From: Actinomycetota bacterium
GTDB lineage: Bacteria > Actinomycetota > Acidimicrobiia > Acidimicrobiales > RAAP-2
Direction of reading: 5' to 3'
Assembly: GCA_021324045.1 (NCBI GenBank)
Contig: JAJPJV010000015.1
Span: 1 to 64,000, forward strand
Length of the DNA: 64,000 nt
Of this stretch, positions 49,719 through 58,362 are shown piece by piece (the first letter of the stretch is position 1; every line of letters starts with the position of its first letter). The notes beneath the pieces were generated by a model. That model made no database searches. It was not told the origin of the DNA and saw only the letters and a list, made by a program, of their open reading frames with translations. The position numbers and the translations under genes are program-made.

Positions 49719-51704
49719 GGATTTTGCTCGGCCTGTTGCTCGGGCACAGCTGGTGACGAGGGTTGTCAAGCGCGCCGTCGTGGTTGCCGGTTGGTAGGAG
49801 CTCCGGGCGAAGAGTCGGCGGTAGAGGGGGAGAAGCTCGGGCCGATGGGTGGCGATCCAGGAGAGGAAGTGTGGCCGGATCCCTGGCCGAAGGTGGAGGG
49901 CGATCGGAGCAACAGAAACGGCTCCCGCCTCGAGGGCGGCTTGCGCCACGGCACGAATCTGTTCGTCGTCATCGGAGAGTCCGGGGATCACGGGTGCGAT
50001 GAGCACTCCGCAGCGGACCCCGGCATCGTTCAACCGGCGTACGGCTTCTATCCGCTTCTCCGGCGGAGGCGTGCCTGGCTCGGTCAGCTTCCAGACCTCC
50101 CGGTCGAGCGTTCCGATGGACAGGTTGAGCCGCACCTCGGTCCTGCTTGCGGCCTCGACGAGGAGCGGCAGGTCTCGAAGGACCAGCGTGGATTTGGTCA
50201 GGATGCTGAAGGGGTTCCGTGCCTCGGCCAAGAGCCTCACGATGCCCCTGGTCAGGTGGTACTTGCCTTCGGCGTGTTGGTAAGGGTCGGTGTTGGTCCC
50301 CATGGCGATGTGGTCGCCGTGCCACTTCGGTGAACGAAGCTCGGCGCGTAGGCGTTCGACGGCGTTGACCTTGACGACGATCTTTCGTTCGAAATCCTCG
50401 CCGATCCCAAGACCCAAGTACTCGTGCGTCGGTCGAGCGAAACAGTTGTGCGAGATGACGCCGTTGGCGACGAAGTCCCCCGTCCCCGTTGTGAGGTCGT
50501 ACATGGGCAGGTCGACGTCGAGTGACTCGATCGAGACCACACGGAGGTTCGCGCCGAGTTCGAGCGTGTCGACGTCAATGGATGGCTCTCGGGCGCTTGC
50601 CGGGTCGATGACGTCGAAGGAGCGAAGCTTGCCCCTCATGTCGCCGCGGAGCGCCACCATCGTGGCATCAGCGGACAGGTGGACCACGGCTTCGGGGCCA
50701 AGGCGGCGCAAGCTGCGCATGATCCCCGCGGGCAGGAGGGGATTGCGGCTCGAGAACCGCAGGACTCCGCCGTCGCCGCATCCATGCGTATCGAAGATGC
50801 CGGCTAAAAAACCCTTGACCCAGGCGTGGGAAGGGACGTGAGATCGCCTGGCCAGCTCCGCTCGTGCCATCGTGACGGTTTGAGGGCAGCCCCTGGGCAC
50901 CGCTCCTCGCTCATGGGCCGGGCAGGGCCGAACGGAGCGGGGCGCAGCGGTGGTAGTGCCCGTCGGGGCGACCGCTTCGCTCGTTCGCGGTGGGCATTCG
51001 CGGTCGACGGTGGTCGCCAAGAAGGGAGCGGTGTCGCCTTGGTCGCTCGGCAGTTGCCTCGAGGACGAGCTCGGACCACCGCTCTGGATCACCCCGCTGA
51101 GGTCGCCACGTCGATACTCGACGCCGCGCCTCGGGGGGCCGGCGAAGCGGCGGAAGCCGATTAGGCGGTCATTGACGCTCAGCAACGGGTGCTGTCTCGG
51201 ACCCAGCGCCACGTGCGCGACCTGCCTCCAGCCCTGGTCACTCAGGAAGCGGTGGTCGCCGCTTGTGATGAGCTCGGTGCCGTCCTCGAGGATCGTGCGG
51301 AACGCGGGCTTGACCGTGGACCATTGGTCGAGGACCGGGGTGATGACGTGGCGCCGCTCGCTGCCGTCCAGGAGCGTCCCGTAGACCAGGTCGCCGATGC
51401 GCACATCGGCGATGGGTTTCCAACGCCCGTCGGCCATCAAGATGGGTGTGTCACCCGCCATGCAGTACGCGCACGCATGGGAACATCCCCGATACGCGTT
51501 GATTGTGTAACGAAACGGCACTCGGCTCGAAGCCGGCACCTTGTTGATGATCGAGCGCGCATTGACGTGGAGGAACTCCAGGCCCCGAAACTCACCCGTT
51601 CCGATGTGACGTTCGACGAGCCATTCATCAGGGAACAGCGTTCCCTCGCTGTCCTCGTCGGCGAGTCGCCATCGGAACCCCGAGGGCCGGCTGGAAGGAC
51701 TCAC
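49707..51704 (-). CDS. Rv2578c-family radical SAM protein, intein-containing precursor
   Basis: The 665-residue precursor has an 80-residue N-extein, a 340-residue intein and a 245-residue C-extein, giving a 325-residue mature protein. The radical SAM [4Fe-4S] motif is split: Cys74 and Cys78 (CSHACAY) lie before the intein, and the third ligand is the first residue after it (CFARPTHEYLG). After the motif come NTDPYQ, LTKSTLVLRDLPLL and IAPVIPGLSDDD, as in spore photoproduct lyase-like proteins. The GTG start follows a perfect TATAAT by 6 bases, and a LexA-type box abuts that -10. DNA-damage induction is therefore expected. The exact reaction is unknown. Confidence 0.9.
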   Translation of the reverse strand: MSPSSRPSGFRWRLADEDSEGTLFPDEWLVERHIGTGEFRGLEFLHVNARSIINKVPASSRVPFRYTINAYRGCSHACAYCMAGDTPILMADGRWKPIADVRIGDLVYGTLLDGSERRHVITPVLDQWSTVKPAFRTILEDGTELITSGDHRFLSDQGWRQVAHVALGPRQHPLLSVNDRLIGFRRFAGPPRRGVEYRRGDLSGVIQSGGPSSSSRQLPSDQGDTAPFLATTVDRECPPRTSEAVAPTGTTTAAPRSVRPCPAHERGAVPRGCPQTVTMARAELARRSHVPSHAWVKGFLAGIFDTHGCGDGGVLRFSSRNPLLPAGIMRSLRRLGPEAVVHLSADATMVALRGDMRGKLRSFDVIDPASAREPSIDVDTLELGANLRVVSIESLDVDLPMYDLTTGTGDFVANGVISHNCFARPTHEYLGLGIGEDFERKIVVKVNAVERLRAELRSPKWHGDHIAMGTNTDPYQHAEGKYHLTRGIVRLLAEARNPFSILTKSTLVLRDLPLLVEAASRTEVRLNLSIGTLDREVWKLTEPGTPPPEKRIEAVRRLNDAGVRCGVLIAPVIPGLSDDDEQIRAVAQAALEAGAVSVAPIALHLRPGIRPHFLSWIATHRPELLPLYRRLFARSSYQPATTTARLTTLVTSCARATGRAKSLDS
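50445..51464 (-). mobile_element. Intein in the radical SAM gene
   Basis: The 340-residue intein starts with CMAGDTPIL (block A, Cys1). It has a TxxH block B (ITSGDHRF), and ends with YDLTTGTGDFVANGVISHN (blocks F and G, penultimate His and terminal Asn), followed by Cys+1. A LAGLIDADG-like motif, FLAGIFDTHG, lies near intein residue 220. No clear second motif is visible and the region before it is low-complexity, so the homing endonuclease may be decayed. The insertion point lies between the second and third cluster cysteines. All splicing residues look intact. Confidence 0.92.
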
Positions 51705-51710
51705 GCACGA

Positions 51711-51732
51711 ATTATAGCGAACATATGTTCGC
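51711..51732 (-). promoter_or_regulatory. LexA (SOS) box abutting a TATAAT -10 box of the radical SAM gene
   Basis: GCGAACATATGTTCGC (51717-51732) is a perfect 16-base palindrome fitting the CGAAC-N4-GTTCG consensus of LexA in Gram-positive and actinobacterial species. The minus-strand TATAAT (51716-51711) touches it directly, so LexA bound here would block RNA polymerase. The nearest plus-strand promoter, for ftsK, is 58 bases away. Confidence 0.8.
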
Positions 51733-51789
51733 ACCCCTGTGGGCTCGACGCGGCCCGTGATGGTCCCCCGATTCCTCCGAGGTCGGCGA

Positions 51790-51795
51790 TAGCGT
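51790..51795 (+). promoter_or_regulatory. -10 box (TAGCGT) for leaderless ftsK
   Basis: TAGCGT ends 9 bases before the ftsK GTG and no ribosome-binding site is seen. Confidence 0.45.
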
Positions 51796-51804
51796 CCACA
51801 TACC

Positions 51805-54324
51805 GTGGTGGCCACCAGGAGCCGAGTGGTTCGAGCGAGATCGCACCCTCGATCGAGGAGGCGGGCGAGGCGTCGGAAGGCGGCGCGGAATCCACCGCGC
51901 CAGGCGCGCCTTGGGGTATGGCTTGGACGCTTGGCCGGGGACCACGGCGCAGATCTATGGGCGATCGGCCTTGGGACTGTCGGTGTCCTGTTGGCCCTCG
52001 CCCTGTACGGCAGCGGCGCCGGGATCGTGGGGACCGAGATCGGCAAGGGACTGGGAGCGGTGGTGGGATGGGCGCGTTACCTGCTCCCGCCGACTTGTGT
52101 GGTCGCTGGCGTAGCCGTAGTGGTCGGTCGCCGGCGACCCGATGCTTGGCGCGCGGCAATGGGTACCGCCGGAGCGCTCCTTTCGATCTGCGGCCTTGCG
52201 GACCTGGCTTCGGGATCACCTGGACTGGGTGCGAGCACGCATCAGTTAGCGGCCGCTGGTGGCTACCTGGGGATCCTCTCGGGCCGTGGATTGCAGCTTG
52301 GGGTCGGGACTGCCGGAGCGGCGGTCCTGCTGGCGGGGCTCCTCGCTGTGGCGCTGGTCGTGTCCACGGGGATCACGCTCCGCACACTCGGGGCGCGCCT
52401 CGCCCTGATCGCCGCCGCCGTCGCCTCCGGAACAGATCGGTTCCGGAGGCTGCTCCGCTCTTTGGTCGTCCGACCGGGTGCCGAAGGCGACAGCTCGAGC
52501 GACGATGCGCAGTTGAGCGCGTCGACCATCGGCGAAGCGTCAGTGCCGGTAGACGATCATCCTCGGGCGTTCCCCGCCGAGGACATCAGCGCGCGCACCC
52601 CTGCAGCGGATTCCATGGAGGCCATCGAGGCCGAGGGGAATCAGCCAGCAGCCGACGAGGACGGCATCGCCCGATCCGTGAAAGCCCCGACGATCGAACG
52701 CCCTCGTCGCCCGGCTCCGGGGAACTGGCGGCTTCCGCCAGCCACGCTGCTCTCGCGCTCGAGGGCTCAGCGGTTCGACGAGCGTCAGCTCGAAGCGACG
52801 GGCCGGGCATTGCTCGCGGCGCTTGCAGCACACGGTGTCGAGACAAGGCTCTTGGGGTTCACCGTAGGACCCACGGTCACTCGCTTCGAGCTTGAGCTCG
52901 CCTCGGGCGTCAAGGTCAGCCGGGTGACGAGCCTGTCTCGGGACATTGCCTATGCAATGGCTTCTCCCGACGTCCGGATCCTTGCCCCAATCCCTGGAAT
53001 GTCAGCAATCGGCGTCGAGGTTCCCAACCGTTCGCGCCAACTCGTGTGCCTGGGCGACATTCTCGCATCAGAGGAGGCGAAGCGATCGACTCATCCGCTC
53101 GAGGTCGCCTTGGGAAAGGACATTTCGGGTCGACCGGTGATGGTGAACCTCGCGGAGATGCCTCACGTGCTCATCTCGGGGGCGACCGGAGCGGGGAAGT
53201 CCTCGTGCATCAACTCGCTCATCACCTCCGTGCTGATGCGCGCCACCCCTGACGACGTCCGGCTCATCCTCGTGGACCCAAAGCGCGTGGAGCTCGGTCA
53301 GTACAACGGTCTGCCCCATCTCCTCACCGAAGTCGTGGTCGACCCCAAACGCGCGGCGAACGCGCTGGCGTGGGCGGTGAAGGAGATGGAACGTCGCTAC
53401 GACCTTCTGGCTGAGTTCGGCATGCGCGACATCACCAGTTACAACGAAGCAGTCGACCGAGGCGAGCTGAATCCAGGCCACGATGATGCAGCCGAGACCA
53501 GGCGACGGATTGCAGCGGTTGCCGATCGAGCGCGGGCGAGAGCTGCCGAGCATCGTGCCAGTGGTAGGGACTGCTCGGATGAAGACCGTGCAGTCGATGT
53601 GGTACCGGCGGTCCCTGTTCCCGATGAGCAGGCGCCGACAGCCGAGCGGCTGCCTTTCGTCCTGGTCGTGGTCGACGAGCTGAACGATTTGATGATGGTG
53701 GCGGCCCGAGACGTCGAGGAGTCGGTCGTCAGGATCGCCCAGATGGCGAGAGCCGTCGGAATCCACCTCGTGTTGGCCACCCAGCGCCCCTCTGTCGACG
53801 TCATCACCGGATTGATCAAGGCGAACATTCCCAGTCGGATGGCCTTCTCGGTGTCTTCGCTTGCCGACAGTCGCGTGATCCTGGATCAACCTGGAGCCGA
53901 ACGCCTGATCGGTAAGGGAGACATGCTGCTCCTCACCTCCTCCTCCAACATTCCTCGACGGATCCAGGCACCATGGGTGTCGGAGTCCGAAGTGCGCCGC
54001 GTGGTCGCGCACTGGCGTCGGCAGGGGGGTGTGACCGAACCAGTCGTTGCCGTCAGTGACCTCGACGACCGCAAGTCCGGACGGGGCGCAAGCCTTGACG
54101 ACGATGACGATGAGCTCCTCGAAGCTGCGCTGGAGCTAGTAGTGCGTTCGCAGTTGGGATCGACGTCGATGCTCCAGCGCAAGCTCCGCGTCGGCTTTGC
54201 ACGGGCGGGCCGGCTGATGGACCTACTGGAGCGCCGGGGCGTCGTCGGGCCCTCGGAGGGCTCGAAGGCACGAGCGGTCCTCATGACGCCCGAGGAGCTC
54301 TCGGAGATGAGTGCCAAGTCATAG
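51805..54324 (+). CDS. ftsK: DNA translocase FtsK/SpoIIIE
   Basis: FtsK pumps DNA through the division septum and activates Xer recombination. The 839-residue protein has a basic N terminus and four membrane helices (about residues 50-190). An acidic linker follows, then the motor domain with Walker A SGATGAGKSS near 455 and Walker B VLVVVDELNDLMM near 620; most homologues read DELADLMM. Between the Walker motifs an extra charged stretch of roughly 60 residues (from about 555) is inserted. The C-terminal gamma winged helix (STSMLQRKLRVGFARAGRLMD) is present. xerC lies 40 kb away in the same window. Confidence 0.93.
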   Translation: MVATRSRVVRARSHPRSRRRARRRKAARNPPRQARLGVWLGRLAGDHGADLWAIGLGTVGVLLALALYGSGAGIVGTEIGKGLGAVVGWARYLLPPTCVVAGVAVVVGRRRPDAWRAAMGTAGALLSICGLADLASGSPGLGASTHQLAAAGGYLGILSGRGLQLGVGTAGAAVLLAGLLAVALVVSTGITLRTLGARLALIAAAVASGTDRFRRLLRSLVVRPGAEGDSSSDDAQLSASTIGEASVPVDDHPRAFPAEDISARTPAADSMEAIEAEGNQPAADEDGIARSVKAPTIERPRRPAPGNWRLPPATLLSRSRAQRFDERQLEATGRALLAALAAHGVETRLLGFTVGPTVTRFELELASGVKVSRVTSLSRDIAYAMASPDVRILAPIPGMSAIGVEVPNRSRQLVCLGDILASEEAKRSTHPLEVALGKDISGRPVMVNLAEMPHVLISGATGAGKSSCINSLITSVLMRATPDDVRLILVDPKRVELGQYNGLPHLLTEVVVDPKRAANALAWAVKEMERRYDLLAEFGMRDITSYNEAVDRGELNPGHDDAAETRRRIAAVADRARARAAEHRASGRDCSDEDRAVDVVPAVPVPDEQAPTAERLPFVLVVVDELNDLMMVAARDVEESVVRIAQMARAVGIHLVLATQRPSVDVITGLIKANIPSRMAFSVSSLADSRVILDQPGAERLIGKGDMLLLTSSSNIPRRIQAPWVSESEVRRVVAHWRRQGGVTEPVVAVSDLDDRKSGRGASLDDDDDELLEAALELVVRSQLGSTSMLQRKLRVGFARAGRLMDLLERRGVVGPSEGSKARAVLMTPEELSEMSAKS

Positions 54325-54401
54325 GGACGCGCAGCGCCCAACCGGATCGGCACGCAAGTCTGCAGGCGCCGAGTGGCGGGGCCTGCCTGCCCGCCGACCG
54401 G

Positions 54402-54407
54402 TACTGT
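54402..54407 (+). promoter_or_regulatory. -10 box (TACTGT) of the D,D-carboxypeptidase gene
   Basis: TACTGT lies 31 bases before the chosen TTG start. The short leader contains GGGGGAGGG as ribosome-binding site, so this gene, unlike its neighbours, appears to be leadered. Confidence 0.35.
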
Positions 54408-54438
54408 CGACCCATACGAGTTGCTGGGGGAGGGAGCG

Positions 54439-55872
54439 TTGGAATCGACGGGTGCGTCCGAGCCAGTTGGCCTTCCGGAGCCAGCCCCCGCCTCCGCGCC
54501 GCCTGCGTCACCGCCAGATCAGGATCGACGAGCTGATCCCTCCGGGCCCTCCACCGGCGCGGGACCCTCGGAACTGCCAGAGGTCACCTCGTCGGCGGGA
54601 CCGGTCGGGGCTCCTGGGTCACTGCAGGCAACCGAGGTTCCCTCCGCCACCCATCGCTACGGACACCGTGCTCGGCGGAGTTTGTGGCGATGGTCGGTGT
54701 CGGCGATGGCAGGAGTGGTAGTCGCTGGAGCCGTTTCGGTCGGGATCGTTCGTGCGCGCGCGGGGCCGCCGTTGGCGACCATCGACCCGAAGCCTCATCC
54801 GGTGCGAACGCTCGGTGAGCCAGTGCCGGATCTGCCGTGGCCCATCGGAGCAGAAGCTGCGGTGGCCATCCCGGCGATCGGGCTCGTGCAGACGTCACCT
54901 CGACGGAGTCCAGCCCCGATCGCGAGCCTGACGAAGATCATGACGGCGTATGTCATCTTGCGCGATCACCCAATCGCCGACGATGCGAACGGCCCGGATA
55001 TCACGGTGACATACCAAGATGTCGCTGACTACGACCACTTTGCGGGCGACGATGTCACGATTCCCGTGGTGTTGGGGGAGGTGCTCACCGAGCGCCAGCT
55101 CCTCGAAGGATTGCTCGTTCGCTCTGCGAACAACTTCGGCGATGTCCTCGCGAACTGGGACGCTGGGAGCGTGTCGTCTTTCGTCAATGAGATGAACCGC
55201 ACGGCCAATGGGTTGGGGTTGTCTTCGACGCATTTCGTCGACACGGATGGGCTCGATACCCGGTCGATGAGCACGCCCGAAGACCTGGTGATGCTGACCG
55301 CGAAAGCAATGTCGATCCCGGCGTTCTCTCAGATCGTCGCCATGACGAGCGTGAGTCTGCCGATCGAGGGCACTCTCGACAGCTATACACCGCTCGTGGG
55401 CCAGTTCGGTGTGATCGGCGTCAAGTCGGGATTCACCGATGCTGCAGGGGGGTGTGACGTGCTCGCGCTCTCCGAGCGAGTCCACCACCACTTGCTCATT
55501 GCCCTCGCCGCAGTCATCGGGGTGAACGGAAGCAACGGGATCGCACTCGCAGCTGATTTCGCCGACTCCCTGGCTGAAAAGGCACTTGGTGCTGTCTATC
55601 CGTTCCGAGTTCCGGGTCGCACTGTCGTGGCGGTCGCGTCCGTCCCCGGGGCGGGCACCAGCACAGTCGTGACCGAGCGGCCGGCAACGCTCCTCGTTTG
55701 GCCCGGGCAGCGGATCGATGCATCGGTTGCCGCCTCTCGACCGCACGCGGGTGCTCCCGCTGGCACGCGTGTGGGACGGGCGCTCTTCCGGAACGGGCCC
55801 GAGCTGGTGACCGTACCGATTCGGACCGACCAACGCCTCCCGTCACCCAGCTTCTTCCAACGCCTATTCTGA
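54439..55872 (+). CDS. Membrane-anchored D-alanyl-D-alanine carboxypeptidase (S11, PBP5-like)
   Basis: Enzymes of this family trim the last D-Ala from peptidoglycan stem peptides. The 477-residue protein has a Pro/Ser-rich cytoplasmic N terminus of about 80 residues and one membrane anchor (VSAMAGVVVAGAVSVGIV). The penicillin-binding fold has the three catalytic motifs: SLTK (near residue 172), SANN (near 232) and KSG (VKSGFTDAAGG) in place of KTG. The C-terminal 100 residues may be a beta-rich domain. The TTG start is favoured by its GGGGGAGGG site; GTG 54373 and TTG 54421 are in frame. It precedes thrB by 7 bases. Confidence 0.86.
   Translation: MESTGASEPVGLPEPAPASAPPASPPDQDRRADPSGPSTGAGPSELPEVTSSAGPVGAPGSLQATEVPSATHRYGHRARRSLWRWSVSAMAGVVVAGAVSVGIVRARAGPPLATIDPKPHPVRTLGEPVPDLPWPIGAEAAVAIPAIGLVQTSPRRSPAPIASLTKIMTAYVILRDHPIADDANGPDITVTYQDVADYDHFAGDDVTIPVVLGEVLTERQLLEGLLVRSANNFGDVLANWDAGSVSSFVNEMNRTANGLGLSSTHFVDTDGLDTRSMSTPEDLVMLTAKAMSIPAFSQIVAMTSVSLPIEGTLDSYTPLVGQFGVIGVKSGFTDAAGGCDVLALSERVHHHLLIALAAVIGVNGSNGIALAADFADSLAEKALGAVYPFRVPGRTVVAVASVPGAGTSTVVTERPATLLVWPGQRIDASVAASRPHAGAPAGTRVGRALFRNGPELVTVPIRTDQRLPSPSFFQRLF
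55865..55870 (+). promoter_or_regulatory. -10 box (TATTCT) for leaderless thrB
   Basis: TATTCT overlaps the last codons of the carboxypeptidase gene and ends 9 bases before the thrB ATG. Confidence 0.45.
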
Positions 55873-55879
55873 TCATTCG

Positions 55880-56869
55880 ATGCGAGCGCGCGCTCCTGCT
55901 TCTGCGGCAAATTTGGGCCCGGGGTTCGACACCCTCGCGCTGGCGCTCGACCGCTACGTCGAGGTCGAAATCGAGCCTGCCCACCGCTTGAGCGTGCACA
56001 GCGAGGGTGAAGGCGCCGGACTCTCCGACGACGCGGGCCACCTGGCGGCTCGGGTGGCGATTGATGTCATCGGGCACGATCGCCTCGCCATCACTGTTCG
56101 CTCGCAAATTCCGATGGCGCGTGGCCTCGGGTCCTCTGCGGCGCTGGCGGTCGCAGCGGCTGCGGCAGCCGGAGCACGGGATCCACTGGCGGTTGCTGCC
56201 TCATTGGACGGTCACCCCGAGAACGCGACGGCGAGCGTGCTCGGAGGGCTCGTGGCAGCTGCCATGGTCAAAGGAGAGGTGCGCGCGGTCCGCATGCCTC
56301 TTGACCCGGAGCTCGTGGTGGTGGCGGTCGTTCCCGATCGATTGCTTTCGACGGCCAGGGCCCGTCAGGTGTTGCCCCACCAGGTGGGGTTGTCGGATGC
56401 CACGTTTAACCTCGGCCGGATGGGTCTGCTGCTCGCCGGGCTGGCCGATCATCGCTCTTTGGTTCGCGAGGCAGGAGAGGATCGCCTCCACCAGGACTAC
56501 CGCAGCCCGCTGTTCCCAGAGGCACCGATGATCCTGGCGGCCCTGGTCGCGGCCGGATCGCTGATGAGCTGCTGGTCTGGGGCGGGACCGACACTGCTCG
56601 GCTTTTGTACCCGGGAACGTGCTGGTCGGATCCGGCGTGCGGGGATTGCCGCGATGGAAGATGCAGGTGTTTCCGGAGCGGTACATATCCTTCGCCCCGA
56701 CAATGCGGGATTAGTCACTGGTGAGTCGGCACGCATCCCACATTTTGGAGGTGGCGAAACCTCCCTCGAGGGAGAAAGTTCCCTTGAGGGAGGCGACCTT
56801 CATCGGGAAACCGTCGAGGTCGCCGAGGATCGCGCTGGGGAGGTTTATGACTTCGACGAGCACAAGTGA
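55880..56869 (+). CDS. thrB: Homoserine kinase
   Basis: ThrB phosphorylates homoserine for threonine synthesis. The 329-residue GHMP kinase has APASAANLGPGFDTLALAL at the N terminus, the ATP loop PMARGLGSSAALAVAA near residue 76 and the C-terminal motif SWSGAGPTLLGF. About 40 residues at the end, after HILRPDNAGLVTG, exceed the usual length and are partly encoded by a palindromic DNA segment (SLEGESSLEGG). Its last 23 bases overlap the chosen miaB start. thrA and thrC are not in the window. Confidence 0.92.
   Translation: MRARAPASAANLGPGFDTLALALDRYVEVEIEPAHRLSVHSEGEGAGLSDDAGHLAARVAIDVIGHDRLAITVRSQIPMARGLGSSAALAVAAAAAAGARDPLAVAASLDGHPENATASVLGGLVAAAMVKGEVRAVRMPLDPELVVVAVVPDRLLSTARARQVLPHQVGLSDATFNLGRMGLLLAGLADHRSLVREAGEDRLHQDYRSPLFPEAPMILAALVAAGSLMSCWSGAGPTLLGFCTRERAGRIRRAGIAAMEDAGVSGAVHILRPDNAGLVTGESARIPHFGGGETSLEGESSLEGGDLHRETVEVAEDRAGEVYDFDEHK
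56759..56792 (+). repeat. Imperfect 34-base palindrome in the 3' end of thrB
   Basis: CCTCCCTCGAGGGAG and the near-reverse copy CCCTTGAGGGAGG face each other, matching at 15 of 17 positions per arm, and each half contains a smaller palindrome. It encodes the SLEG repeat in the tail of ThrB. It may act as an RNA hairpin between thrB and miaB, or be remnant repeat DNA. Confidence 0.5.
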
Positions 56870-58268
56870 GGTTGTGAAGCCCAAGTTCGCCGTCCGCACT
56901 TTCGGGTGTCAGATGAACGAACATGATTCCGAACGCCTGTCTGCGCTCCTTGTTGCTGATGGGATGCAACCTACCGATGATCTCGCCGACGCCGACGTGA
57001 TCGTGTTCAACACCTGTTGCATTCGAGAGAACGCGGACAACCGGCTCTACGGCAATCTCGGGCGATTGAAAGCGCTTCGGGCGGCCAAGCCACACCTCAA
57101 GATCGCGGTGGGTGGCTGCCTGGCGCAAAAGGACAGAGAGCGGATCGTTGAGCGCGCTCCGCACGTAGACGTGGTGTTCGGTACCCATAATCTCGGGCGA
57201 GCTCCTCAGTTACTTCGGCAGGCCGCGCTGGCAGGTGGCGGCCCCATCGTCGAAATCATGGATGCGCCAGACCCGCAAGGAGCTCCCGCGGAACCTCCCG
57301 CCCTTCGCCAAACACCGTACGCAGCGTGGGTGACGATCCAGACGGGGTGTAACAACTCCTGTGCGTTTTGCATCGTTCCATCGGTTCGCGGGCCGGAGAT
57401 CAGCCGCCCGTTTTCCGAGATCGTCAAGGAAGTTCAGAGCCTGGCGCGCCGCGGCGTGGTCGAGGTGACGCTCTTGGGACAGAACGTCAACTCTTACGGC
57501 CGGGATCTCACAAAGCGTCGACCGTTGTTCGCCGACCTGCTCCGCGCGGTCGGATCGGTCGAGGGCATCTCCCGCGTCCGTTTCACGAGCCCGCACCCAA
57601 AGGACTTGCGACCGGAGACGATCGCCGCAATGGCCGAGACCCCTGCGGTGTGCGAGCAGCTGCATCTCCCCCTCCAGTCCGGAAGCGACAGAGTGCTCGC
57701 GCGCATGCGGCGCGGGTACACGGCGGCGCGATACCTCGAACGCCTGGAAGCCGCGCGACGCGCGATCGAGGACCTCTCCGTGACGACCGACATCATCGTG
57801 GGTTTCCCCGGCGAGACCGAGGAAGACTTTGCCGCAACCTTGGACGTCGTCAGCCTCGCCGGCTACGACAGCGCCTACACCTTCGTGTTCTCCCCGCGAC
57901 CTGGAACACGAGCAGCGGCGATGGAGGACCAGTTCATCGACCCAGAGGTAGTGGCAGACCGTTTCGAACGGTTGCGCGTCGTGGTTGAGCGCTGTGCCCT
58001 CAGCCGTCACCAGCAGCGAGTCGGCAAGGTGGAGGAAGTGCTCGTCGAAGGTCCGAGTCGGAGAGATGCGACGGTGCTTTGTGGAAGGACTCGCCAGGGA
58101 AAGATCGTCCACTTCGTTCCGGATGGCGATATGAGTGCGATCATTCCAGGCACGCTGGCATTGGTACGAGTGACCTCGGCCGCGCCTCATTACCTGCGAG
58201 GGAATCTCGAGTGCATCGTGGAGCTGCCGAGGTACCGGCGTCGGATCCCCGTTGCAGCCGCAGGATGA
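56847..58268 (+). CDS. miaB: tRNA-2-methylthio-N6-dimethylallyladenosine synthase MiaB
   Basis: MiaB adds the methylthio group to i6A37 of tRNAs using two iron-sulfur clusters. The 473-residue protein has the N-terminal UPF0004 domain with its three cysteines (TFGCQMNEHDSE, NTCCIREN, GGCLAQ). The radical SAM motif is CNNSCAFCIVPSVRG, and GQNVNSYG, LPLQSGSDRVLARMRRGY and a C-terminal TRAM domain (about 400-465) follow. The ATG with GGGGAGG is used although it overlaps thrB; a GTG nine codons later is an alternative. miaA, whose product MiaB modifies further, is next. Confidence 0.95.
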   Translation: MTSTSTSEVVKPKFAVRTFGCQMNEHDSERLSALLVADGMQPTDDLADADVIVFNTCCIRENADNRLYGNLGRLKALRAAKPHLKIAVGGCLAQKDRERIVERAPHVDVVFGTHNLGRAPQLLRQAALAGGGPIVEIMDAPDPQGAPAEPPALRQTPYAAWVTIQTGCNNSCAFCIVPSVRGPEISRPFSEIVKEVQSLARRGVVEVTLLGQNVNSYGRDLTKRRPLFADLLRAVGSVEGISRVRFTSPHPKDLRPETIAAMAETPAVCEQLHLPLQSGSDRVLARMRRGYTAARYLERLEAARRAIEDLSVTTDIIVGFPGETEEDFAATLDVVSLAGYDSAYTFVFSPRPGTRAAAMEDQFIDPEVVADRFERLRVVVERCALSRHQQRVGKVEEVLVEGPSRRDATVLCGRTRQGKIVHFVPDGDMSAIIPGTLALVRVTSAAPHYLRGNLECIVELPRYRRRIPVAAAG

Positions 58269-58354
58269 GCGTCGCTGCCGGGGAGCGGACTGCTTCGAGC
58301 CTGCTCGAGTGGGTTGTCGTCACCACGAGCTGGACGGTCTGCGCTCGCGGTTGA
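58265..58354 (+). CDS. Candidate 29-residue peptide between miaB and miaA
   Basis: An ATG on the miaB stop (ATGA) opens a 29-codon frame with a short hydrophobic stretch (SLLEWVVVTTSW). It ends 8 bases before miaA, inside that gene's ribosome-binding region. It has no own ribosome site, and no homologue is recognised. Reinitiation from miaB to miaA is a likely role; a functional peptide is possible. Confidence 0.3.
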   Translation: MSVAAGERTASSLLEWVVVTTSWTVCARG

Positions 58355-58362
58355 GGCAGGGA

